From positions 1-6,665 of the forward strand of contig JAQBNJ010000065.1 of NCBI GenBank assembly GCA_028288645.1: a DNA stretch of 6,665 bases, written 5' to 3'. Numbering within the stretch: position 1 is the stretch's first letter; the number at the start of each line of letters is the position of its first letter. Below the pieces are notes generated by a model that saw nothing but the letters and a program-made list of their open reading frames with translations, did no database searches and was not told the origin of the DNA. Of this stretch, positions 1-6,665 are shown piece by piece. The position numbers and the translations under genes were made by a program. The DNA comes from Sediminibacterium sp. Lineage in GTDB: Bacteria > Bacteroidota > Bacteroidia > Chitinophagales > Chitinophagaceae.

Positions 1-2
1 TA

Positions 3-671
3 AAAATATACCCACACGACACCGCATCCTTTACGGAAGGATTGTTCTGGCTAAACAACCAATTGTATGAAAGCACCGGTCTTAAAGGCACCAGCTATTT
101 ACTGAAAGCAAACCTTGAAACCGGCAAAGCGATTCAGAAGCTCAAGATCAGTAATGAGTATTTTGGCGAAGGCATTTCTATGATCAACAATAAGATCTAC
201 ATGCTCACTTACCAGGAACATAAGGTATTTGTATTTGACATGGACTTCAAAAAGATCAAGGAGTTTGAATGGCCCTATGAAGGATGGGGAATGACAACGG
301 ATGGCAAACAACTGATCCTGGATACCGGCGGAAGCAATATTTATTTTATCAATCCCGAAACTTTCAAGATCGAAAGAACTTTAGGGGTATCGAATAATAA
401 CGGGTATGTAGACAGCATCAATGAACTCGAATATGTAGATGGGTATCTATATGCCAATATCTGGCAGACCAATTCTATTATAAAGATCGATCCGAAAACC
501 GGCATCGTGGTAGCAAAAGCTGACCTGACGGATATCTTTCCAAAAAATAATTTGGTTGCTCCTGCTAAAGAAGGCAACTGTTTAAATGGCATTGCTTATG
601 ATGCAGCGAAAGGGTCTTTTTATATAACGGGAAAGTATTGGCCAAATTTGTTTGAGGTGAAGTTTCATTGA
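3..671 (+). CDS. Glutaminyl-peptide cyclotransferase, beta-propeller (plant/bacterial) type, 5' partial
   Basis: The enzyme converts N-terminal glutamine of peptides and proteins to pyroglutamate, normally after export. The reading frame is open to the window edge, so the true start and any signal peptide lie upstream; 222 residues are visible. A TTG at 42 is not the start, because the family's opening motif (YPHDTASFTEGL, then LYESTG) runs through it. Further family motifs follow in order: YFGEG (about residues 53-57 of the fragment), EGWGMTTDG (93-101), INELEYVDGYLYANIW (139-154), LNGIAYD (194-200) and TGKYWP (209-214). From memory of papaya glutaminyl cyclase, E56, N140, W154 and K211 match its pocket residues Glu69, Asn155, Trp169 and Lys225. 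Two positions differ: FTQ is FTE (E12) and LTW is LTY (Y70). The fold would be a five-bladed propeller, unrelated to the zinc-dependent animal enzyme. It is convergent with the next gene and ends in TGA. Confidence 0.93.
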   Translation, partial: KIYPHDTASFTEGLFWLNNQLYESTGLKGTSYLLKANLETGKAIQKLKISNEYFGEGISMINNKIYMLTYQEHKVFVFDMDFKKIKEFEWPYEGWGMTTDGKQLILDTGGSNIYFINPETFKIERTLGVSNNNGYVDSINELEYVDGYLYANIWQTNSIIKIDPKTGIVVAKADLTDIFPKNNLVAPAKEGNCLNGIAYDAAKGSFYITGKYWPNLFEVKFH

Positions 672-676
672 GAGGA

Positions 677-838
677 TTTCACGCAAAGGCGCTAAGGAGC
701 AAAGCCGCAAAGTTTTGACGTTTTTGACAGTCGCGTGATCAGCGGCATCCCATTTGTTTAATATCGTTGTTACACCAAAAGACAGGTTCATGCAAAGATT
801 TCCTTTGCGCCTTTGCTCCTTAGCGCCTTTGCGTGAAA
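677..838. repeat. 162-bp palindromic element with 36-bp inverted terminal repeats (MITE- or REP-like)
   Basis: The left arm (677-712) and right arm (803-838) are inverted copies matching at 35 of 36 positions; the only mismatch is C at 705, where G would pair with C at 810. They enclose 90 bp of unrelated sequence (713-802) with no convincing gene. Each arm carries an internal 10-bp repeat: GCGCCTTTGC at 807-816 and 823-832 in the right arm, with the complement in the left, where one of the two copies has the mismatch. The word resembles CGCAAAGGCGCAAAG-type intergenic repeats that I recall from many Bacteroidota and other environmental genomes; this was not searched. No target-site duplication is visible. 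The element fills nearly all of the space between two convergent stop codons, so the transcript from either strand could fold into a long stem and help end or protect both messages. There is no T-run after either arm, so it is not a canonical intrinsic terminator. Confidence 0.85.
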
Positions 839-841
839 AAG

Positions 842-1741
842 CTATTTCTTAGAGAAGATATATATCACTGAACTGCATTTCTTCTTTTCTCCTAATGCTT
901 TTACATTCGAGATCATCCCGTTCCACATCGCGCCGATAAGGTTACCGCTTCCATTTTTGTATTGCTCACTCAGCATGGAAACATAAAAACTATCAAACCA
1001 CATGGGTTTTGTATCAATCAATGTAAATCCCTTGCGATTGCCTAGTAACTCCATACTTTTCGGGGAGAAATGATAGAGATGCCGCGGAACATCATAGGCC
1101 GCCCAGAATTCTTTATAAGCTTTCGCATCGTAGCTGGTATAATTCGGAACAGCGATGATCAGCCTGCCGCCGGGTTTCAGTATCACCTCGAATTGTGTAA
1201 GGTATGCATGCAGATCATGCACATGCTCCAGCACATGCCACATAGTGATGGCATCAAATTGCGAAGCATCAAGTCTAAATAAATTTTCCGGCGACTGGAG
1301 TTGCAATCCATATTTATTGGATGCATTCTCCCGCGCAATATCATCGGGTTCCAATGCAGTAACGGTCCATCCTGCCTGTTGCATGGTATTTGCGAATGCA
1401 CCGGTACCTGCACCTACATCGAGTAAATTTCCTGTTTCTTTTCGGGTTACCTCCTGCACCAGTTTTCGTTTCGAATTCAGTGTGCGGTTCCGCACCATAT
1501 GGTACAGGCGGTTAATCAATCCTTTTTGCGTATCGGAATGCGATACATAGCTAACCGACTGGTAATACGGGCCTATAGCAGACGCCTTTGGCACGCGTTG
1601 TGTAAACCGTATCGTGCAATCATCGCAGTGCCATATTTCAAATATTTCGCCGGAAACGGTGTGATCCTTAGCAGACAAAGCAGGATAAATAGCAGTGGAA
1701 GCACAACAGGGGCAAAGTCCATAAGAGATCAGGTCGGCCAT
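842..1741 (-). CDS. Class I SAM-dependent methyltransferase with N-terminal zinc ribbon
   Basis: A 299-residue protein that probably transfers a methyl group from S-adenosylmethionine to an unidentified acceptor in the cytoplasm. The N-terminus has a zinc-ribbon pattern: C10 and C13 within CPCC, then C39-x2-C42. The Rossmann methyltransferase core follows: motif I LLDVGAGTGAF (106-116) binds SAM, E131 ends strand 2 as the expected acidic ribose ligand, FDAITMWHVLEHVHD lies at 162-176, and LKPGGRLIIAVPNY at 188-201. A segment WAAYDVPRHLYHFSP (213-227) is typical of the Methyltransf_23/UbiG-like proteins that carry this zinc ribbon, often found near surface-glycan or cell-wall genes. No signal peptide or membrane segment is seen. 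The ATG at 1741 is chosen because the first cysteine pair follows closely; no Shine-Dalgarno sequence precedes it. It lies 37 nt after the HU-like gene and is probably last in the operon. Substrate unknown; the fold is secure. Confidence 0.9.
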   Translation of the reverse strand: MADLISYGLCPCCASTAIYPALSAKDHTVSGEIFEIWHCDDCTIRFTQRVPKASAIGPYYQSVSYVSHSDTQKGLINRLYHMVRNRTLNSKRKLVQEVTRKETGNLLDVGAGTGAFANTMQQAGWTVTALEPDDIARENASNKYGLQLQSPENLFRLDASQFDAITMWHVLEHVHDLHAYLTQFEVILKPGGRLIIAVPNYTSYDAKAYKEFWAAYDVPRHLYHFSPKSMELLGNRKGFTLIDTKPMWFDSFYVSMLSEQYKNGSGNLIGAMWNGMISNVKALGEKKKCSSVIYIFSKK

Positions 1742-1778
1742 AAGTTTCAGTAAGATTCTATGTGGATCAAAACAATGT

Positions 1779-2300
1779 TTAACTATAATAAAATATCAGC
1801 GCACCTATGCCGAGCATGACTAATACAATGGCGTACATCCACCAGGGATCTTTATTTTCTTCTGTATCGATTTCTTCTATTGATCCAATCTCTTCGGTAA
1901 GCGTCATCCCTTTTTCCAATCGTACACCAGGTATCAGTTCCGATACAGAATGTGAGGGATGAAAGACGATCGTATCTTCCTCTTTAGTAAGTCTGCCCAC
2001 TTCTGTTAATTCCACTGATCCCTTTTCCTGCAGATCATTGCGGAACTGATAGGAGAAATCATGAAAGAGTTTGATAGCGGTCAGATCATCCACGCCCATT
2101 TCATTTGCGAGAAAATCAAAGAAGATCTTTTCAGAAACAACAACCTGTGCATCAGTAAAAACCATTGCGGATGACGGGCCATGTAATAGTCCTGTGCTTT
2201 CGTCGTAGCGGGAATTCTGAGGCTGTATCACAAAGCTACCCAGCTGGGGAATACAGAGGTGCTTATATAAAACAAGGTATTTATAGAGATGTTGATCCAT
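1779..2300 (-). CDS. HU-like (CCDC81-type) protein with C-terminal transmembrane anchor
   Basis: A 173-residue protein resembling the bacterial CCDC81 clade of the HU/IHF superfamily, which is common in Bacteroidota. The first HU-like unit is about residues 1-50, with IPQLGSFVI (17-25) as the 'iPglGsF' signature and a 'D..tG.l..Ps..i.F'-like stretch to 48. The second unit is about 52-116, ending GSVELTEVGRLT and then IVFHPS, which parallels the beta-arm of HU. A very acidic linker (about 130-150) leads to a hydrophobic segment (about 154-172) at the extreme C-terminus. The HU part should be cytoplasmic with the tail in the inner membrane. Related proteins often continue past the membrane segment into a SPOR domain; this one stops there. 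The frame extends to a TTG at 2333 that overlaps the barrel gene, but the ATG at 2300, 13 nt after that gene's stop, is the better start. Function is unknown; DNA binding is not assured. Confidence 0.75.
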   Translation of the reverse strand: MDQHLYKYLVLYKHLCIPQLGSFVIQPQNSRYDESTGLLHGPSSAMVFTDAQVVVSEKIFFDFLANEMGVDDLTAIKLFHDFSYQFRNDLQEKGSVELTEVGRLTKEEDTIVFHPSHSVSELIPGVRLEKGMTLTEEIGSIEEIDTEENKDPWWMYAIVLVMLGIGALIFYYS

Positions 2301-2313
2301 TCCGGTTGGTTGA

Positions 2314-4056
2314 TTACCGGAACGAATATACAACTCCTCCTAAAACATTAAAGCCCAAAACGCTGTATTGGTTCCAGCGCTGGTAAGTACTGTTGAGCAG
2401 GTTATTCATCTGGATCCAGAGATTCAGCCTTGGCATCACGGTAAATTCAGCACCAAGGTTCAGGTCAGCTGCTGCTTTAGTCTTTCCAACCTCGAAAGGG
2501 GTCGGGCTTGTGCTGCTCGATTCGTATGGATTACCATCCCACAGAAATGCATCGGCTTTCAGTTGCAGATCCTTCAATATTTTCCATTTGAGTGAACTGG
2601 TTACTTCCAAAGGCAACAGGCCCCATGCTTTTCGGTATATGGCCAATGAATTGTACTGGGTAAAACTCGCTCCCGCGGTGATAGACAATTTTTCCTGCTC
2701 GGTATAGCCTACTTCACCATGCAAACGAAGGGCCTTTACCTCCGGATCGTATAATACATCAAATGCCCTTCCGTCATTTAAAAGACCGGAATTTTTGAAT
2801 AGCGCCAGGTTATTCATAGTGAGTAAGGAAAGACGTGCATGGTATGTAAAATGATCACCCTGCGTTCCTTTCACACCCACATACTGTTCGTTGATCTTTG
2901 TATTGCGCAGCAGGTTTACCGGCATTATCCATGGATTGAAATTTGCCAGTGAACGATAAGAATTTTTCTGGAAATATCCCTGCCATCCTGCTTCGAGCGA
3001 TAAATTGATCTCAGAAAATTTTGCTTCCGCTGTTAAGTCTGGTAGTAAAGAGAACGTTTTGTTATCCCAGGTAGGTTGTATACCCGCATTGATCTTAACA
3101 TTCGGCGTTTTGAATCCTATGGAAGGATTCAGGTAGTATAAATTATTTGTAAATACGGTTGGCGGGGTTAACGCGTAGGTAACCGTCGACATATCAGCCG
3201 TCAGCCCAAGATTGAATGAATAGATCTTACCAAATGATTTGCTGATCGGCGCTTTGATCAACAGGTAATTTTCATGCGATTCCCTGTTATCAAAAAACCT
3301 TCCCGCACTTATCTGCGGATGATAGGTGATACCATATGAATTGGCTGTTTTATTCTGCATACCTAATTCGAGGCCCACTGTGCTGAAACGCTGTAACAAA
3401 GTTTCTTTTGGATAGGTCAAGGTAGTGCCATACAGGTATTGCGTAGAACTCTGGTAGAATGGATGTGCCGTCCACTCATGATTGTTTTTTGTATTGAAGA
3501 TGGATAAAAGATCAACACCCCATTTAGCCGCCTGTTGTGCGAAAAGATGGCCGGTAGACGTTAAAAAGTTACCGCGGATATTGGTGATGGAATTTTTACC
3601 GTCGCCAAATGAAAATCCTGCTTCGCCGTAGTAGGTGCTGAAATTTCCTGCACCGAGTTTTACATATTGGTCATTCTCCCAGATAAACCCTGTATCAATA
3701 GCCAGCGCCAATGGTTTGATGGAAACAGGTTGATATAAAAAGAACAGGTTCTGTGAAGGGATCGTATATGCAACAGGAATTTTGGAAGAATCGATCACCG
3801 GGGTGGCCGCAGTAAAATTCACTTTCGCAGCATCCTTCAAAAACGGTTTGAAAGCCGACGTGATGGTGACCACTTTCGGTGCAGAGGTATCACCGGCTTC
3901 TTTGATAACCGTTATCGGTTTATCCGCCGCTTTCTTCACCGGTGTTGCCGCTTTTTGCTTCACAGTTTTTTTGCTGCTTTTTTTCTGTGCCTGCACAGAA
4001 CTAAAGGCAAAAGCTGCTATAACAGTGATGATTACTATTCTTGGTAAGTAGTTCAT
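2314..4056 (-). CDS. Outer-membrane beta-barrel protein, TonB-dependent-receptor-like without visible plug
   Basis: A 580-residue predicted outer-membrane protein. Residues 1-24 form a signal peptide with a hydrophobic core (IVIITVIAAFAF) ending in VQAQ. A Lys/Ala-rich linker follows (25-53), then a conserved-looking motif PKVVTITSAFKPFLKDAAK (60-78) ahead of the barrel. From about residue 100 the sequence alternates polar and hydrophobic residues with many aromatic residues, as in antiparallel barrel strands, for example KLGAGNFSTYYGEAGFSFG. It ends VLGGVVYSFR, like barrel C-termini that close with an aromatic residue. I see no TonB box, plug domain or carboxypeptidase-like domain, and it is shorter than a usual TonB-dependent receptor. 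Annotation pipelines may still call it a TonB-dependent receptor from the barrel alone. The frame could begin at a TTG at 4086 inside the upstream gene, but the ATG at 4056 sits directly before the signal peptide and 13 nt after the upstream stop. Cargo or partner is unknown. Confidence 0.85.
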   Translation of the reverse strand: MNYLPRIVIITVIAAFAFSSVQAQKKSSKKTVKQKAATPVKKAADKPITVIKEAGDTSAPKVVTITSAFKPFLKDAAKVNFTAATPVIDSSKIPVAYTIPSQNLFFLYQPVSIKPLALAIDTGFIWENDQYVKLGAGNFSTYYGEAGFSFGDGKNSITNIRGNFLTSTGHLFAQQAAKWGVDLLSIFNTKNNHEWTAHPFYQSSTQYLYGTTLTYPKETLLQRFSTVGLELGMQNKTANSYGITYHPQISAGRFFDNRESHENYLLIKAPISKSFGKIYSFNLGLTADMSTVTYALTPPTVFTNNLYYLNPSIGFKTPNVKINAGIQPTWDNKTFSLLPDLTAEAKFSEINLSLEAGWQGYFQKNSYRSLANFNPWIMPVNLLRNTKINEQYVGVKGTQGDHFTYHARLSLLTMNNLALFKNSGLLNDGRAFDVLYDPEVKALRLHGEVGYTEQEKLSITAGASFTQYNSLAIYRKAWGLLPLEVTSSLKWKILKDLQLKADAFLWDGNPYESSSTSPTPFEVGKTKAAADLNLGAEFTVMPRLNLWIQMNNLLNSTYQRWNQYSVLGFNVLGGVVYSFR

Positions 4057-4069
4057 GTATTGATCTGCT

Positions 4070-6665
4070 TTACTGTGGTTGTTCAACTTTGTTTACTTTG
4101 TTTTTTTCTTCCAGCACTTTATCTAATTTCTGCTGGGCTTCTGCTTTCAACTCAGGTATGGTTGCATTCTCTACAATACTTTTATAAGTAGCTTCTGCAT
4201 TAAAAAGATCTTTCTGCTGCACATAGATATCGCCCAGCAATACATAACTTTTCGTTACCCATAATTCGTATGAACCCATTTTTTTGACCACTTCAAAAGC
4301 CGCTTTCTCCGCATCGCTTAATTTATTCTGCTGTAATAAGATCTCGGCAATATGGTATTGCGATTCTGCTGCGTATTCAGATTTACCCGCAGCGATCACC
4401 TGTTTATAAGAAAGGATCGCAAGATCGCCTTCATTGTTCAGCTGGCGGTTTTTGGCAACTACTAAACTGGCCATCACCCGGTCATCAGTTGCAATGCCTT
4501 TTTCAAGAAGCAGTTCTTCTGCATTGGCAGCCGCTTCTTTCCATTGCTGGGCTTTAAACTGGCAACGGAGCAATCCGCGCATGGCCTCCAGCCTGTTCTC
4601 CTGCTGGGTGGAAATGTTTTTTAGCTGTGCAAAATATACCTGCGCATTCGTATAATCTTTCAGGTCGAAATAGTAGATACGGGCCACTTGCAACGTGCTG
4701 CGTTCTGCATATTTGTTTTGAGACCTGTCGGCAACCGCTTTATAAAAAGGTAATGCCGCTTTGTTGTCTTTATTGGCAACCAGCATTTCCGCTGTTAAAT
4801 AATTGGCCTCGATAGAATACCTGCCTGAAGGAAATTTAGAGAGGTAAGCGGCAAAACCTGTTCTCGCACCGGAGAGGTCCTTCGCTTCATAACGCAGCAT
4901 GGAAGAACGGAACGTTAGGGAATCTTCTTCTGTATCTGAGATCGGCTTGCCATTTTGTTTCATGAAATCAGCAAATTCTCCAGGCTTCTGGTTCTCCACA
5001 AATATGTTGCGGATATATTCGATCGCATCATTGCTTTCCTGTGTATTCGGGTAACCGGTAACCAGTTTTTTGAAACTGTTCAGCGATTCATCATTCTTAT
5101 TCAGGTTGAAATAAGCCACACCAAGTTTCAGGTAGGCATCGGGCGCCATGGCCGCTGCATTCTTATTGCTGATCACTTTCTGCAATGGTGCAACAGCCGC
5201 CTGGAAATTTTCATCCGCCAGGTAAGTATTGGCGATCTCAAGATTCGCATCGGGGATCAATGCTGAAGCAGGGAATTGTTTTTCCAGGCCCTGCAGTAAA
5301 CTTATTTTTTCCGCGTTCTTATTCAATGCACCGGCAATCACACCGCGCTGATACAATGCATAATCAGCCGAAGGCAAACGAAGCGCGCTCACCGTTTCAT
5401 ACATTTTAAGCGCCTGCCTGAAATCTTTATTCATAAAATAACAATCCGCTGCGCGCAGGTAAGCATCCTGTTCAATGGTTGGTGAAGTAGCGGAAACGGT
5501 TTTGGTGATCTGTTCAAAATATTCTTTGGCCGGTGTATAACTCTCGTTCCGTAAGTAACCATAAGCGAGGCTATACCTTGCATTGGTGATATTCACTTCC
5601 CCATTCGTAACCGGTGTTTTCAGGTAATTGAGGAAATAGGTAATGGATTGATCGGTTTCCCCGTTGCGGTATGCGATCTCTCCTTTCCAGAAATTGGCCA
5701 ATGGCAATTGCGCGGTATTATAAGTGGCTACCAATAATTTTGTCAGCAGTGAATCTGCTCTTGCTATATTCTGGTCATTGATCAGTTCAACAGAAGCTCC
5801 ATATAATAAGCGCGGGTACAATTTGATCACGGCATCGCTTTTCACACCCAGACTCTCATACAATCGCAAAGCATCTTTATAATTGCTTGTATTGGCCAAT
5901 GTATTCACCAATAATTCTTTTGCTTCCTGTAAATATGTTGATTTAGGATACGCAGCAATGAACGACTGGAACGCTTTTAATGCCGGGTCCATATAACCCA
6001 GTTCATAAGAAAGTTTCCCATAGTTAAATGCCGATACTTCTTTCTGTACGGCGTTGCTGTTATTGGATGCGCAGAACTGGAAAGCCGTTCTGGCATTGGG
6101 TTTGTCGTTTGTTTTCAGGTAAGCATCTGCGAGCAGGTACATGCTGTTTTGTGCCAGTGAATCCTGCGCGCCACCCAATTGTTTAAACCCTTCTATCGCT
6201 TTGGGTAAATTCTTTGTTGTATAATAACAGAAGGATAACTCGTACAGGTCCTCTCTTCTTACTTTCTCTTTTGCTTCTACAAATTTTTCGAGATAAGGCA
6301 ATGCTTTCGCGAATTCTCTTTTTTCGAAATAGATATGGCCCACCAGTTGCCTCAACTGCAGATCGTAGAATTGCCCTGATTTGTTTACGGCTGCTTCTCC
6401 TGTTTCAAGCGCTTTCTCCCTATCGCCTTTAAAATAATAGATCTCCGCTTTGTAAAAAGGAATTACGCCCTGGTATTCCGGCAGTTTCTCGGCGATACTG
6501 AAACTTTCCAAAGCCTGTGTGTAATTTTTTTCGGTGAAAGCGATAAATCCGAAATAATAATTGGCATCAAGATAGTTGGGATCATTGGGGATCTGGCGGA
6601 TGGAATTGAACAATGGTTTGGCCTTATCAAACTGCTGCATCGCAAAATACCCATAAGCCTGGTGA
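4070..6665 (-). CDS. Large tetratricopeptide-repeat protein, 5' partial
   Basis: At least 864 residues, almost wholly helical TPR repeats; the frame is still open at the window edge (it reads AYGYFA just before the ATG at 6640), so the true N-terminus is outside. Counting residues from that ATG, typical repeat cores include YYFGFIAFTEKNYTQALESF (29-48), IYFEKREFAKALPYLEKF (103-120) and AYFNLNKNDESLNSFKKL (509-526); I judge more than 15 repeats. Several helical pairs begin with a proline after an aromatic, as in YPKSTYLQEA (231-240), FPASALIPDA (456-465), YPNTQES (530-536) and FPSGRYS (603-609). This pattern is seen in BamD/YbgF-like envelope TPRs. The C-terminal 25 residues are charged and lack a domain. 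TPR proteins act as protein-binding scaffolds, so a partner in the envelope is likely, perhaps the barrel protein encoded 13 nt downstream. A signal peptide cannot be checked here. No catalytic domain is seen. Confidence 0.92.
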   Translation of the reverse strand, partial: HQAYGYFAMQQFDKAKPLFNSIRQIPNDPNYLDANYYFGFIAFTEKNYTQALESFSIAEKLPEYQGVIPFYKAEIYYFKGDREKALETGEAAVNKSGQFYDLQLRQLVGHIYFEKREFAKALPYLEKFVEAKEKVRREDLYELSFCYYTTKNLPKAIEGFKQLGGAQDSLAQNSMYLLADAYLKTNDKPNARTAFQFCASNNSNAVQKEVSAFNYGKLSYELGYMDPALKAFQSFIAAYPKSTYLQEAKELLVNTLANTSNYKDALRLYESLGVKSDAVIKLYPRLLYGASVELINDQNIARADSLLTKLLVATYNTAQLPLANFWKGEIAYRNGETDQSITYFLNYLKTPVTNGEVNITNARYSLAYGYLRNESYTPAKEYFEQITKTVSATSPTIEQDAYLRAADCYFMNKDFRQALKMYETVSALRLPSADYALYQRGVIAGALNKNAEKISLLQGLEKQFPASALIPDANLEIANTYLADENFQAAVAPLQKVISNKNAAAMAPDAYLKLGVAYFNLNKNDESLNSFKKLVTGYPNTQESNDAIEYIRNIFVENQKPGEFADFMKQNGKPISDTEEDSLTFRSSMLRYEAKDLSGARTGFAAYLSKFPSGRYSIEANYLTAEMLVANKDNKAALPFYKAVADRSQNKYAERSTLQVARIYYFDLKDYTNAQVYFAQLKNISTQQENRLEAMRGLLRCQFKAQQWKEAAANAEELLLEKGIATDDRVMASLVVAKNRQLNNEGDLAILSYKQVIAAGKSEYAAESQYHIAEILLQQNKLSDAEKAAFEVVKKMGSYELWVTKSYVLLGDIYVQQKDLFNAEATYKSIVENATIPELKAEAQQKLDKVLEEKNKVNKVEQPQ

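Noticed and set aside
582..791. A 69-codon minus-strand open frame starting within the centre of the inverted-repeat element
   Set aside because: It reads through the left arm and then antisense to the cyclotransferase gene. Its arm-encoded part is just the translation of the repeat, and no domain is visible.
677..838. Canonical intrinsic terminator
   Set aside because: The stem is long, but the loop is 90 nt and no U-run follows on either strand, so only a non-canonical role is possible.
677..838. CRISPR array
   Set aside because: There are only two arms and they are inverted, not direct, with no regular spacer series and no cas genes.
1155..1550. A 131-codon plus-strand open frame
   Set aside because: It lies entirely antisense to the methyltransferase, whose motifs are clear. 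Its cysteine- and serine-rich translation looks like a frame shadow.
1742..1778. Promoter for the methyltransferase in the 37-nt gap
   Set aside because: A TTG is present, but no convincing Bacteroidota TAnnTTTG element sits at the right spacing.
3782..4051. An 89-codon plus-strand frame with a hydrophobic, membrane-like translation
   Set aside because: The hydrophobicity comes from reading the barrel gene's Lys/Ala-rich linker and signal peptide in reverse (poly-A becomes poly-T, giving Phe and Leu).
4070..6640. ATG at 6640 as the true start of the TPR protein
   Set aside because: The frame continues upstream to the window edge with residues that fit the preceding helix of a TPR repeat, and there is no signal peptide after this ATG.

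Overview
The window looks like a piece of a Bacteroidota chromosome, most likely from the Chitinophagaceae or a close relative. The reasons are: an outer-membrane barrel protein whose signal peptide ends in the '-AQ' style common in this phylum; a membrane-anchored HU-like protein of a type I associate with Bacteroidota; start codons with no purine-rich Shine-Dalgarno sequence; and moderate GC content. The assignment rests on protein character only; no search was possible.

Layout. On the + strand, positions 1-671 hold the 3' part of a glutaminyl-peptide cyclotransferase gene (beta-propeller type) that begins before the window. Four genes on the - strand converge on it. In transcription order they are: a very long tetratricopeptide-repeat protein (6665 down to 4070, 5' end outside the window); an outer-membrane beta-barrel protein (4056-2314); a small HU-like protein with a C-terminal membrane anchor (2300-1779); and a zinc-ribbon class I methyltransferase (1741-842). 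The first three are separated by exactly 13 nt each and the fourth by 37 nt, so they are probably one operon. The 170-bp gap between the convergent stop codons is almost filled by a 162-bp element with 36-bp near-perfect inverted terminal repeats, built from the word GCGCCTTTGC and its complement.

How the genes may work together (inference). A periplasmic or envelope TPR scaffold, an outer-membrane barrel and an inner-membrane-tethered HU-like protein, tightly linked, suggest a cell-envelope module of unknown function. The methyltransferase may be a passenger of the operon. The cyclotransferase makes N-terminal pyroglutamate on exported proteins and is independently transcribed. No CRISPR array, tRNA, rRNA, transposase or phage gene was seen. 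There is no gene-free stretch longer than 300 bases.
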